DNA from: Terebella lapidaria
Taxonomy: Eukaryota; Annelida; Polychaeta; Terebellida; Terebellidae
Reading direction: 5' to 3'
Length of the DNA stretch: 64,000 nt
Assembly (NCBI GenBank): GCA_949152475.1
Contig: OX424569.1
Span: 19,505,170-19,569,169, forward strand
Both the position numbers and the translations under genes were made by a program. Below, piece after piece: positions 40,547 to 55,146 of the stretch (its first letter is position 1; each line of letters opens with the position of its first letter). The notes under the pieces are model-generated. The model did no database searches. It saw nothing but the letters and a program-made list of their open reading frames with translations, and had not been told where the DNA came from.

Positions 40547-43500
40547 TATACAAAGTCTGCCCACTATTTGATTACACAAAATCCACCCACTATGTGACTA
40601 TACAAAGTCCGCCCACTATATGACTTTACAAGGTCCGTTCACTATGTGACTATACAAGGTCCGCCCACTATGTGACTATACAAGGTCCGCCCACTATGTG
40701 AGTATATAAGGTCCACCCACTATGTGACTATACAAAGTCCGCCCACTATGTGACTATACAAAGTCCGCAGACTATGTGACTATACAAGGTCCGCCCACCA
40801 TGTGACTCTACATGGTCTGCCCACTATGTGATCACACAAAACCCGCCCACTATGTGACTATACAAGGTCCGCCAACTATGTGACTATATAAGGTCCGCCC
40901 ACTATGTGACTATACAAGGTCCGCCCACTATGTGACTATACAAGGTCCGCCCACTATGTGACTCTACAAGGTCCGCCCACTATGTGACCATATAAGGTCC
41001 GCCCACTATGTAACTATACAAAGCCCATTCTGTATGTGACTATACAAGCTCCGCCCACTATGTGACTATACAAGGTCCACCCATTATGTGACTATACAAA
41101 GTCCGCCCACTATGTGACTATACAAAGTACACCCACTATGTGACTATACAAAGTCCGCCCACCATGTGACTATATAAGGTCCGCCCGCTATGTGACTCTA
41201 CCAAGTCTGCCCACTATGTGATTACACAAAATGCGCCCACTATGTGACTATACAAGGTCCGCCCACTATGTGACTATACAAAGTCCGCCCACTATGTGAC
41301 TCTACAAGGTCCGCCCACTATGTGACTATATAAGGTCCGACCACTATGTGACTCTACAAGGTCCGCCCAATATATGACTTTACAAGGTCCGTTCACTATG
41401 TGACTATACAAGGTCCGCCCACTATGTGACTATACAAGGTCCGCCCACTATGTGACTATACCAAGTCTGCCCACTATGTGATTACACAAAATGCGCCCAC
41501 TATGTGACTATACAAGGTCCGCCTACTATGTGACTATACAAAGTCCGCCCACTATGTGACTCTACAAGGTCCGCCCACTATGTGACTATATAAGGTCCGC
41601 CCACTATGTAACTATACAAAGTCCCCCCACTATGTGACTATATAAGCTCCGCCCACTATGTGACTATACAAGGTCCGCCCACTATGTGACTATACAAAGT
41701 CCGCCCACTATGTGACTATACAAGGTCCGCCCACCATGTGACCAAACAAAGTCCGCCCACTATGTGACTATACAAATTCCGCCTACTATGTGACTCTACA
41801 AGGTCCGCCCACTATGTGACTATACAAAGTCCCCCCACTATGTAACTATACAAAGTCCGCCCACTATGTGACTATACAAGGTCCGCCCACCATGTGACCA
41901 TACAAAGTCCGCCCACTATGTGACTATACGAAATTCCGCCTACTATGTGACTCTACAAGGTCCGCCCACTATGTGACTATACAAGGTCCGCCCACTATGT
42001 GACTATACAAGGTCCGCCCACTATGTGACTATACGAAGTCCGCCCACTATGTAACTATACAAAGTCCCCCCACTATGTGACTATATAAGCTCCGCCCACT
42101 ATGTGACTATACAAAGTCCGCCCACTATGTGACTATACAAAGTCCGCCCACTATGTGACTATAGAAGGTCCGCCCACCATGTGACCATACAAAGTCCGCC
42201 CACTATGTGACTATACAAATTCCGCCTACTATGTGACTCTACAAGGTCCGCCCACTATGTGACTATACAAAGTCCCCCCACTATGTAACTATACAAAGTC
42301 CGCCCACTATGTGACTATACAAGGTCCGCCCACCATGTGACCATACAAAGTCCGCCCACTATGTGACTATACAAATTCCGCCTACTATGTGACTCTACAA
42401 GGTCCGCCCACTATGTGACTATACAAGGTCCGCCCACTATGTGACTATACGAAGTCCGCCCACTATGTTACTATACAAAGTCCGCCCACTATGTGACTCT
42501 ACAAGGTCCGCCCACTATGTGACTATACAAGTCCGCCCACTATGTTACTATACAAAGTCCGCCCACTATGTGACTCTACAAGGTCCGCCCACTATGTGAC
42601 TATACAAGATCCGCCCACTATGTGACTATACAAGGTCCGCCCACTATGTTACTATACAAAGTCCGCCCACTATGTGACTCTACAAGGTCCGCCCACTATG
42701 TGACTATACAAAGTCCGCCCACTATGTGACTATACAAAGTTCGCCCACTATGTGATCACACAAAACCCGCCCACTATGTGACTATACAAGGTCCGCCCAC
42801 TATGTGACTATATAAGGTCCGCCCACTATGTGACTATACAAGGTCCGCCCACTATGTGACTATACAAGGTCCGCCCACTATGTGACTCCACAAGGTCCGC
42901 CCACTATGTGACCATATAAGGTCCGCCCACTATGTAACTATACAAAGCCCATTCTGTATGTGACTATACAAGCTCCGCCCACTATGTGACTATACAAGGT
43001 CCGCCCACTATGTTACTATACAAAGTCCGCCCACTATGTGACTCTACAAGGTCCGCCCACTATGTGACTATACAAAGTCCGCCCACTATGTGACTATACA
43101 AAGTTCGCCCACTATGTGATCACACAAAACCCGCCCACTATGTGACTATACAAGGTCCGCCAACTATGTGACTATATAAGGTCCGCCCACTATGTGACTA
43201 TACAAGGTCAGCCCACTATGTGACTATACAAGGTCCGCCCACTATGTGACTCTACAAGGTCCGCCCACTATGTGACCATATAAGGTCCGCCCACTATGTA
43301 ACTATACAAAGCCCATTCTGTATGTGACTATACAAGCTCCGCCCACTATGTGACTATACAAGGTCCACCCATTATGTGACTATACAAAGTCTGCCCACTA
43401 TGTGACTATACAAAGTCCGCCCACTATGTGACTATACAAGCTCCGCCCACTATGTGACTATACAAAGTCCGCCCTCTATGTGACTATACAACCTCCGCCC

Positions 43501-44862
43501 ACTATGTGACTATACAAAGTCCGCCCACTATGTGACTATACAAAGTCTGCCCACTATGTGATTACACAAAATGCGCCCACTATGTGACTATACAAGGTCC
43601 ACCCACTATGTGACTATACAAAGTCCGCCCACTATGTGACTTTACAAGGTCCGCCCACTATGTGACTATACAAGGTCCGCCCACTATGTGACTCTACAAG
43701 GTCCGCCCACTATGTGACTTTACAAGGTCCGCCAACTATGTGACTATACAGGGTCCGCCCACTATGTGACTATACAAGGTCCGCCCACTATGTGACTATA
43801 CAAGGTCCGCCCACTATGTGACTCTACAAGGTCCGCCCACTATGTGACCATATAAGGTCCGCCCACTATGTAACTATACAAAGCCCATTCTCTATGTGAC
43901 TATACAAGCTCCGCCCACTATGTGACTATACAAGGTCCACCCATTATGTGACTATACAAAGTCCGCCCACTATGTGACTATACAAAGTACACCCACTATG
44001 TGACTATACAAAGTCCGCCCACTATGTGACTATATAAGGTCCGCCCGCTATGTGACTCTACCAAGTCTGCCCACTATGTGATTACACAAAATGCGCCCAC
44101 TATGTGACTATACAAGGTCCGCCCACTATGTGACTATACAAAGTCCGCCCACTATGTGACTCTACAAGGTCCGCCCACTATGTGACTATATAAGGTCCGA
44201 CCACTATGTGACTCTACAAGGTCCGCCCACTATATGACTTTACAAGGTCCGTTCACTATGTGACTATACAAGGTCCGCCCACTATGTGACTATACAAGGT
44301 CCGCCCACTATGTGACTATACAAGGTCCGCCCACTATGTGACTATACAAGGTCCGCCCACTATGTGACTATACAAGGTCCGCCCACTATCTGACTATACA
44401 AGGTCCGCCCACTATGTGACTATACAAAGTCGCCCACTATGTGACTATATAAGGTCCACCCACTATGTGACTATACAAGGTCCGCCCACTATGTGACTAT
44501 ACAAGGTCCGCCTACTATGTAACTATACAAAGTCCGCCCACTATGTAACTATACGAAGTCCGTTCACTATGTGACTATACAAAGTCCGCCCACTATGTGA
44601 CTATACAAAGTCGCCCACTATGTGACTATATAAGGTCCGCCCACTATGTGACTATACAAGGTCCGCCCACTATGTGACTATACAAGGTCCGCCCACTATG
44701 TGACTATACAAGGTCCGCCCACCATGTGACTACAAGGTCCGCCCACTATGTGACTATACAAAGTCCGCCCACTATGTGACTATACAAGGTCCGGCCACTA
44801 TGTGACTATAGAAAGTCCGCCCACTATGTGACTATACAAGGTCCGCCCACTATGTGACTATA

Positions 44863-44999
44863 GGTCCACCCTGCACTGTATTTTATGTGTTTTTTTCTCT
44901 TATACATGTCATATATATATATATGTCTATGCCAATGTTTTTGTCATGTATATGGGCCTTCTGCCTGAAATAAACATTTAATCAATTTAATTAATTAAA
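44863..44999. repeat. AT-rich spacer 21 (TTAATTAAATATAC end)
   Basis: 137 bp, T7; counterpart of spacer 9 at offset 25,526 bp. Confidence 0.93.
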
Positions 45000-46665
45000 T
45001 ATACAAAGTCTGCCCACTATTTGATTACACAAAATCCACCCACTATGTGACTATACAAAGTCCGCCCACTATATGACTTTACAAGGTCCGTTCACTATGT
45101 GACTATACAAGGTCCGCCCACTATGTGACTATACAAGGTCCGCCCACTATGTGAGTATATAAGGTCCGCCCACTATGTGACTATACAAAGTCCGCCCACT
45201 ATGTGACTATACAAAGTCCGCAGACTATGTGACTATACAAGGTCCGCCCACCATGTGACTCTACAAGGTCTGCCCACTATGTGATCACACAAAACCCGCC
45301 CACTATTTGACTATACAAGGTCCGCCCACTATGTGACTATATAAGGTCCGCCCACTATGTGACTATACAAGGTCCGCCCACTATGTGACTATACAAGGTC
45401 CGCCCACTATGTGACTCTACAAGGTCCGCCCACTATGTGACCATATAAGGTCCGCCCACTATGTAACTATACAAAGCCCATTCTGTATGTGACTATACAA
45501 GCTCCGCCCACTATGTGACTATACAAGGTCCACCCATTATGTGACTATACAAAGTCCGCCCACTATGTGACTATACAAAGTACACCCACTATGTGACTAT
45601 ACAAAGTCCGCCCACTATGTGACTATATAAGGTCCGCCCACTATGTGACTCTACCAAGTCTGCCCACTATGTGATTACACAAAATGCGCCCACTATGTGA
45701 CTATACAAGGTCCGCCCACTATGTGACTATACAAAGTCCGCCCCACTATGTGACTCTACAAGGTCCGCCCACTATGTGACTATATAAGGTCCGCCCACTA
45801 TGTAACTATACAAAGTCCCCCCACTATGTGACTATATAAGCTCCGCCCACTATGTGACTATACAAGGTCCGCCCACTATGTGACTATACAAAGTCCGCCC
45901 ACTATGTGACTATACAAGGTCCGCCCACCATGTGACCATACAAAGTCCGCCCACTATGTGACTATACAAATTCCGCCTACTATGTGACTCTACAAGGTCC
46001 GCCCACTATGTGACTATACAAAGTCCCCCCACTATGTAACTATACAAAGTCCGCCCACTATGTGACTATACAAGGTCCGCCCACCATGTGACCATACAAA
46101 GTCCGCCCACTATGTGACTATACAAATTCCGCCTACTGTGTGACTCTACAAGGTCCGCCCACTATGTGACTATACAAGGTCCGCCCACTATGTGACTATA
46201 CGAAGTCCGCCCACTATGTTACTATACAAACTCCGCCCACTATGTGACTCTACAAGGTCCGCCCACTATGTGACTATACAAGATCGGCCCACTATGTGAC
46301 TATACAAGGTCCGCCCACTATGTTACTATACAAAGTCCGCCCACTATGTGACTCTACAAGGTCCGCCCACTATGTGACTATACAAAGTCCGCCCACTATG
46401 TGACTATACAAAGTCGCCCACTATGTGACTATATAAGGTCCGCCCACTATGTGACTATACAAGGTCCGCCCACTATGTGACTATACAAGGTCCGCCCACT
46501 ATGTGACTATACAAGGTCCGCCCACCATGTGACTACAAGGTCCGCCCACTATGTGACTATACAAAGTCCGCCCACTATGTGACTATACAAGGTCCGGCCA
46601 CTATGTGACTATAGAAAGTCCGCCCACTATGTGACTATACAAGGTCCGCCCACTATGTGACTATA

Positions 46666-46802
46666 GGTCCACCCTGCACTGTATTTTATGTGTTTTTTTC
46701 TCTTATATATGTCATATATATATATATATCTATGCCAATGTTTTTGTCAAGTATATGGGCCTTCTGCCTGAAATAAACATTTAATCAATTTAATTAATTA
46801 AA
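46666..46802. repeat. AT-rich spacer 22 (TGTCAAGTATAT subtype)
   Basis: 137 bp, T7; counterpart of spacer 10 at offset 25,526 bp. It is also the start of an 8,344-bp period that ends at spacer 26. Confidence 0.93.
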
Positions 46803-49800
46803 TATACAAAGTCTGCCCACTATTTGATTACACAAAATCCACCCACTATGTGACTATACAAAGTCCGCCCACTATATGACTTTACAAGGTCCGTTCACTA
46901 TGTGACTATACAAGGTCCGCCCACTATGTGACTATACAAGGTCCGCCCACTATGTGAGTATATAAGGTCCGCCCACTATGTGACTATACAAAGTCCGCCC
47001 ACTATGTGACTATACAAAGTCCGCAGACTATGTGACTATACAAGGTCCGCCCACCATGTGACTCTACAAGGTCTGCCCACTATGTGATCACACAAAACCC
47101 GCCCACTATGTGACTATACAAGGTCCGCCAACTATGTGACTATATAAGGTCCGCCCACTATGTGACTATACAAGGTCCGCCCACTATGTGACTATACAAG
47201 GTCCGCCCACTATGTGACTCTACAAGGTCCGCCCACTATGTGACCATATAAGGTCCGCCCACTATGTAACTATACAAAGCCCATTCTGTATGTGACTATA
47301 CAAGCTCCGCCCACTATGTGACAATACAAGGTCCACCCATTATGTGACTATACAAAGTCCGCCCACTATGTGACTATACAAAGTACACCCACTATGTGAC
47401 TATACAAAGTCCGCCCACTATGTGACTATATAAGGTCCGCCCACTATGTGACTCTACCAAGTCTGCCCACTATGTGATTACACAAAATGCGCCCACTATG
47501 TGACTATACAAGGTCCGCCCACTATGTGACTATACAAAGTCCGCCCACTATGTGACTCTACAAGGTCCGCCCACTATGTGACTATATAAGGTCCGCCCAC
47601 TATGTAACTATACAAAGTCCCCCCACTATGTGACTATATAAGCTCCGCCCACTATGTGACTATACAAGGTCCGCCCACTATGTGACTATACAAAGTCCGC
47701 CCACTATGTGACTATACAAGGTCCGCCCACCATGTGACCATACAAAGTCCGCCCACTATGTGACTATACAAATTCCGCCTACTATGTGACTCTACAAGGT
47801 CCGCCCACTATGTGACTATACAAAGTCCCCCCACTATGTAACTATACAAAGTCCGCCCACTATGTGACTATACAAGGTCCGCCCACCATGTGACCATACA
47901 AAGTCCGCCCACTATGTGACTATACAAATTCCGCCTACTATGTGACTCTACAAGGTCCGCCCACTATGTGACTATACAAGGTCCGCCCACTATGTGACTA
48001 TACGAAGTCCGCCCACTATGTTACTATACAAACTCCGCCCACTATGTGACTCTACAAGGTCCGCCCACTATGTGACTATACAAGATCCGCCCACTATGTT
48101 ACTATACAAGGTCCGCCCACTATGTTACTATACAAAGTCCGCCCACTATGTGACTCTACAAGGTCCGCCCACTATGTGACTATACAAAGTCCGCCCACTA
48201 TGTGACTATACAAAGTTCGCCCACTATGTGATCACACAAAACCCGCCCACTATGTGACTATACAAGGTCCGCCCACTATGTGACTATACAAAGTCCACCC
48301 ACTATGTGACGATACAAAGTCCGCCCACTATGTGACTATATAAGGTCCGCCCACTATGTGACTATACAAAGTACACCCACTATGTGACTATACAAAGTCC
48401 GCCCACTATGTGACTATATAAGGTCCGCCCACTATGTGACTCTACCAAGTCTGCCCACTATGTGATTACACAAAATGCGCCCACTATGTGACTATACAAG
48501 GTCCGCCCACTATGTGACTATACAAAGTCCGCCCACTATGTGACTCTACAAGGTCCGCCCACTATGTGACTATATAAGGTCCGCCCACTATGTAACTATA
48601 CAAAGTCCCCCCACTATGTGACTATATAAGCTCCGCCCACTATGTGACTATAAAAGGTCCGCCCACTATGTGACTATACAAAGTCCGCCCACTATGTGAC
48701 TATACAAAGTTCGCCCACTATGTGATCACACAAAACCCGCCCACTATGTGACTATACAAGGTCCGCCCACTATGTGACTATACAAAGTCCACCCACTATG
48801 TGACTATACAGAGTCCGCCCACTATGTGACTATATAAGGTCCGCCCACTATGTGACTATACAAAGTACACCCACTATGTGACTATACAAAATCCGCCCAC
48901 TATGTGACTATATAAGGTCCGCCCACTATGTGACTCTACCAAGTCTGCCCACTATGTGATTACACAAAATGCGCCCACTATGTGACTATACAAGGTCCGC
49001 CCACTATGTGACTATACAAAGTCCGCCCACTATGTGACTCTACAAGGTCCGCCCACTATGTGACTATATAAGGTCCGCCCACTATGTAACTATACAAAGT
49101 CCCCCCACTATGTGACTATATAAGCTCCGCCCACTATGTGACTATACAAGGTCCGCCCACTATGTGACTAAACAAAGTCCGCCCACTATGTGACTATACA
49201 AGGTCCGCCCACCATGTGACCAAACAAAGTCCGCCCACTATGTGACTATACAAATTCCGCCTACTATGTGACTCTACAAGGTCCGCCCACTATGTGACTA
49301 TACAAAGTCCCCCCACTATGTAACTATTCCGCCCACTATGTGACTATACAAGGTCCGCCCACCATGTGACCATACAAAGTCCGCCCACTATGTGACTATA
49401 CAAATTCCGCCTACTATGTGACTCTACAAGGTCCGCCCACTATGTGACTATACGAAGTCCGCCCACTATGTGACTCTACAAGGTCCGCCCACTATGTGAC
49501 TATACAAGATCCGCCCACTATGTGACTATACAAGGTCCGCCCACTATGTTACTATACAAAGTCCGCCCACTATGTGACTCTACAAGGTCCGCCCACTATG
49601 TGACTATACAAAGTCCGCCCACTATGTGACTATACAAAGTTCGCCCACTATGTGATCACACAAAACCTGGCCACTATGTGACTATACAAGGTCCGCCCAC
49701 TATGTGACTATACAAAGTCCACCCACTATGTGACTATACAAAGTCCGCCCACTATGTGACTATATAAGGTCCGCCCACTATGTGACTATACAAGGTCCGC

Positions 49801-49868
49801 CCACTATGTGACTATACAAAGTCCGCCCACTATGTGACTATACAAGGTCCGCCCACTATGTGACTATA

Positions 49869-50007
49869 GGTCCACCCTGCACTGTATTTTATGTGTTTTT
49901 TTTCTCTTATACATGTCATATATATATATATGTCTATGCCAATGTTTTTGTCATGTATATGGGCCTTCTGCCCGAAATAAACATTTAATCAATTTAATTA
50001 ATTAAAC
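49869..50007. repeat. AT-rich spacer 23 (TGCCCGAAA, T8)
   Basis: 139 bp; counterpart of spacer 14, sharing T8. Followed by CACTGTGTG and then ATGTTAC, as after spacers 11 and 14. Confidence 0.93.
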
Positions 50008-51771
50008 ATACAAAGTCTGCCCACTATTTGATTACACAAAATCCACCCACTATGTGACTATACAAAGTCCGCCCACTATATGACTTTACAAGGTCCGTTC
50101 ACTGTGTGACTATACAAGGTCCGCCCACTATGTGACTATACAAGGTCCGCCCACTATGTTACTATACAAAGTCCGCCCACTATGTGACTATACAAGGTCC
50201 GCCCACTATGTGACTATATAAGGTCCGACCACTATGTGACTCTACAAGGTCCGCCCACTATATGACTTTACAAGGTCCGTTCACAATGTGACTATACAAG
50301 GTCCGCCCACTATGTGACTATACAAGGTCCGCCCACTATGTGACTATACAAGGTCCGCCCACTATGTGACTATACAAGGTCCGCCCACTATGTGACTATA
50401 CAAGGTCCGCCCACTATCTGACTATACAAGGTCCGCCCACTATGTGACTATACAAAGTCGCCCACTATGTGACTATATAAGGTCCACCCACTATGTGACT
50501 ATACAAGGTCCGCCCACTATGTGACTATACAAGGTCCGCCTACTATGTAACTATACAAAGTCCGCCCACTATGTAACTATACGAAGTCCGTTCACTATGT
50601 GACTATACAAAGTCCGCCCACTATGTGACTATACAAAGTCGCCCACTATGTGACTATATAAGGTCCGCCCACTATGTGACTATACAAGGTCCGCCCACTA
50701 TGTGACTATACAAGGTCCGCCCACTATGTGACTATACAAGGTCCGCCCACCATGTGACTACAAGGTCCGCCCACTATGTGACTATACAAGGTCCGCCCAC
50801 CATGTGACCATACAAAGTCCGCCCACTATGTGACTATACAAAGTCCGCCTACTATGTGACTATACAAGGTCCGCCCACCATGTGACCATACAAAGTCCGC
50901 CCACTATGTGACTATACAAATTCCGCCTACTATGTGACTCTACAAGGTCCGCCCACTATGTGACTATACAAAGTCCCCCCACTATGTAACTATACAAAGT
51001 CCGCCCACTATGTGACTATACAAGGTCCGCCCACCATGTGACCATACAAAGTCCGCCCACTATGTGACTATACAAATTCCGCCTACTGTGTGACTCTACA
51101 AGGTCCGCCCACTATGTGACTATACAAGGTCCGCCCACTATGTGACTATACGAAGTCCGCCCACTATGTTACTATACAAACTCCGCCCACTATGTGACTC
51201 TACAAGGTCCGCCCACTATGTGACTATACAAGATCGGCCCACTATGTGACTATACAAGGTCCGCCCACTATGTTACTATACAAAGTCCGCCCACTATGTG
51301 ACTCTACAAGGTCCGCCCACTATGTGACTATACAAAGTCCGCCCACTATGTGACTATACAAAGTCGCCCACTATGTGACTATATAAGGTCCGCCCACTAT
51401 GTGACTATACAAGGTCCGCCCACTATGTGACTATACAAGGTCCGCCCACTATGTGACTATATAAGGTCCGCCCACCATGTGACTACAAGGTCCGCCCACT
51501 ATGTGACTATACAAAGTCCACCCACTATGTGACTATACAAGGTCCGGCCACTATGTGATCACACAAAACCTGGCCACTATGTGACTATACAAGGTCCGCC
51601 CACTATGTGACTATACAAAGTCCACCCACTATGTGACTATACAAAGTCCGCCCACTATGTGACTATATAAGGTCCGCCCACTATGTGACTATACAAGGTC
51701 CGCCCACTATGTGACTATACAAAGTCCGCCCACTATGTGACTATACAAGGTCCGCCCACTATGTGACTATA

Positions 51772-51909
51772 GGTCCACCCTGCACTGTATTTTATGTGTT
51801 TTTTTCTCTTATACATGTCATATATATATATATGTCTATGCCAATGTTTTTGTCATGTATATGGGCCTTCTGCCCGAAATAAACATTTAATCAATTTAAT
51901 TAATTAAAC
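51772..51909. repeat. AT-rich spacer 24 (TGCCCGAAA, T7)
   Basis: 138 bp; counterpart of spacer 15, followed by the same one-base-shorter CTATTTATTAC unit. Confidence 0.93.
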
Positions 51910-52249
51910 ATACAAAGTCTGCCCACTATTTATTACACAAAATCCACCCACTATGTGACTATACAAAGTCCGCCCACTATATGACTTTACAAGGTCCGTT
52001 CACTGTGTGACTATACAAGGTCCGCCCACTATGTGACTATACAAGGTCCGCCCACTATGTGAGTATATAAGGTCCGCCCACTATGTGACTATACAAAGTC
52101 CGCCCACTATGTGAGTATACAAAGTCCGCAGACTATGTGACTATATAAGGTCCGCCCACTATGTGACTATACAAAGTACACCCACTATGTGACTATACAA
52201 AGTCCGCCCACTATGTGACTATACAAGGTCCGCCCACTATGTGACTATA

Positions 52250-52387
52250 GGTCCACCCTGCACTGTATTTTATGTGTTTTTTTCTCTTATACATGTCATA
52301 TATATATATATGTCTATGCCAATGTTTTTGTCATGTATATGGGCCTTCTGCCCGAAATAAACATTTAATCAATTTAATTAATTAAAC
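52250..52387. repeat. AT-rich spacer 25 (TGCCCGAAA, T7)
   Basis: 138 bp, 478 bp after spacer 24; counterpart of spacer 16, with the ACTATGAGAC unit downstream. Confidence 0.93.
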
Positions 52388-55009
52388 ATACAAAGTCTGC
52401 CCACTATTTGATTACACAAAATCCACCCACTATGTGACTATACAAAGTCCGCCCACTATATGACTTTACAAGGTCCGTTCACTGTGTGACTATACAAGGT
52501 CCGCCCACTATGTGACTATACAAGGTCCGCCCACTATGTGAGTATATAAGGTCCGCCCACTATGTGACTATACAAAGTCCGCCCACTATGTGAGTATACA
52601 AAGTCCGCAGACTATGTGACTATATAAGGTCCGCCCACTATGTGACTATACAAAGTACACCCACTATGAGACTATACAAAGTCCGCCCACTATGTGACTA
52701 TATAAGGTCCGCCCACTATGTGACTCTACCAAGTCTGCCCACTATGTGATTACACAAAATGCGCCCACTATGTGACTTTACAAGGTCCGCCCACTATGTG
52801 ACTATACAAAGTCCGCCCACTATGTGACTCTACAAGGTCCGCCCACTATGTGACTATATAAGGTCCGCCCACTATGTAACTATACAAAGTCCCCCCACTA
52901 TGTGACTATATAAGCTCCGCCCACTATGTGACTATACAAGGTCCGCCCACTATGTGACTATACAAAGTCCGCCCACTATGTGACTATACAAGGTCCGCCC
53001 ACCATGTGACCAAACAAAGTCCGCCCACTATGTGACTATACAAATTCCGCCTACTATGTGACTCTACAAGGTCCGCCCACTATGTGACTATACAAAGTCC
53101 CCCCACTATGTAACTATACAAAGTCCGCCCACTATGTGACTATACAAGGTCCGCCCACCGTGTGACCATACAAAGTCCGCCCACTATGTGACTATACAAA
53201 TTCCGCCTACTATGTGACTCTACAAGGTCCGCCCACTATGTGACTATACAAGGTCCGCCCACTATGTGACTATACGAAGTCCGCCCACTATGTTACTATA
53301 CAAAGTCCGCCCACTATGTGACTCTACAAGGTCCGCCCACTATGTGACTATACAAGATCCGCCCACTATGTGACTATACAAGGTCCGCCCACTATGTTAC
53401 TATACAAAGTCCGCCCACTATGTGACTCTACAAGGTCCGCCCACTATGTGACTATACAAAGTCCGCCCACTATGTGACTATACAAAGTTCGCCCACTATG
53501 TGATCACACAAAACCCGCCCACTATGTGACTATACAAGGTCCGCCCACTATGTGACAATACAAAGTCCACCCACTATGTGACTATACAAGGTCCGCCCAC
53601 TATGTGACTATATAAGGTCCGACCACTATGTGACTCTACAAGGTCCGCCCACTATATGACTTTACAAGGTCCGTTCACAATGTGACTATACAAGGTCCGC
53701 CCACTATGTGACTATACAAGGTCCGCCCACTATGTGACTATACAAGGTCCGCCCACTATGTGACTATACAAGGTCCGCCCACTATGTGACTATACAAGGT
53801 CCGCCCACTATCTGACTATACAAAGTCCGCCCACTATGTGACTATACAAAGTCGCCCACTATGTGACTATATAAGGTCCACCCACTATGTGACTATACAA
53901 GGTCCGCCCACTATGTGACTATACAAGGTCCGCCTACTATGTAACTATACAAAGTCCGCCCACTATGTAACTATACGAAGTCCGTTCACTATGTGACTAT
54001 ACAAAGTCCGCCCACTATGTGACTATACAAAGTCGCCCACTATGTGACTATATAAGGTCCGCCCACTATGTGACTATACAAGGTCCGCCCACTATGTGAC
54101 TATACAAGGTCCGCCCACTATGTGACTATACAAGGTCCGCCCACCATGTGACTACAAGGTCCGCCCACTATGTGACTATACAAGGTCCGCCCACCATGTG
54201 ACCATACAAAGTCCGCCCACTATGTGACTATACAAAGTCCGCCTACTATGTGACTATACAAGGTCCGCCCACCATGTGACCATACAAAGTCCGCCCACTA
54301 TGTGACTATACAAATTCCGCCTACTATGTGACTCTACAAGGTCCGCCCACTATGTGACTATACAAAGTCCCCCCACTATGTAACTATACAAAGTCCGCCC
54401 ACTATGTGACTATACAAGGTCCGCCCACCATGTGACCATACAAAGTCCGCCCACTATGTGACTATACAAATTCCGCCTACTGTGTGACTCTACAAGGTCC
54501 GCCCACTATGTGACTATACAAGGTCCGCCCACTATGTGACTATACGAAGTCCGCCCACTATGTTACTATACAAACTCCGCCCACTATGTGACTCTACAAG
54601 GTCCGCCCACTATGTGACTATACAAGATCGGCCCACTATGTGACTATACAAGGTCCGCCCACTATGTTACTATACAAAGTCCGCCCACTATGTGACTCTA
54701 CAAGGTCCGCCCACTATGTGACTATACAAAGTCCGCCCACTATGTGACTATACAAAGTCGCCCACTATGTGACTATATAAGGTCCGCCCACTATGTGACT
54801 ATACAAGGTCCGCCCACTATGTGACTATACAAGGTCCGCCCACTATGTGACTATACAAGGTCCGCCCACCATGTGACTACAAGGTCCGCCCACTATGTGA
54901 CTATACAAAGTCCGCCCACTATGTGACTATACAAGGTCCGGCCACTATGTGACTATAGAAAGTCCGCCCACTATGTGACTATACAAGGTCCGCCCACTAT
55001 GTGACTATA

Positions 55010-55146
55010 GGTCCACCCTGCACTGTATTTTATGTGTTTTTTTCTCTTATATATGTCATATATATATATATATCTATGCCAATGTTTTTGTCAAGTATAT
55101 GGGCCTTCTGCCTGAAATAAACATTTAATCAATTTAATTAATTAAA
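55010..55146. repeat. AT-rich spacer 26 (TGTCAAGTATAT subtype)
   Basis: 137 bp, T7; counterpart of spacers 17 (offset 19,942) and 22 (offset 8,344). Confidence 0.93.

Larger units (their letters stand above)
36441..43390. repeat. Segmental duplication, right copy (partner 3890-10321)
   Basis: Begins at a chimeric junction: left of about 36436 the sequence follows the 56338 lineage (CAAACTCCGCC), right of about 36453 it follows 3899 onward (ACTATACAAAG where the other lineage has ACTCTACAAG). It carries spacers 18, 19 and 20. A 597-bp tandem duplication is private to this copy, and three 26-bp units near 39240 are missing relative to 6090-6180. It ends where 10321-like sequence switches to 17865-like sequence. 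Confidence 0.88.
43391..46802. repeat. Copy of 17865-21276 (offset 25,526 bp)
   Basis: The unit series from the TCTGCCCAC unit at 43391 onward follows 17865 onward base for base as far as read, with spacers 21 and 22 matching spacers 9 and 10. In the 43338-43391 overlap the sequence fits both 10268-10321 and 17812-17865, which is the homology tract within which the two lineages were joined. Confidence 0.88.
46803..55009. repeat. 8,344-bp higher-order block, copy of 26862-35067
   Basis: Spacers 23, 24 and 25 lie at 3,203, 1,903 and 478 bp, then 2,760 bp to spacer 26, exactly the spacing of spacers 13-17. Offset to the left copy is 19,942 bp throughout. Private markers carried over include the T8 tract, CTATTTATTAC (51930), ACTATGAGAC, ACCGTGTGACC and the 20-bp short unit at 49327. 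Confidence 0.9.
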
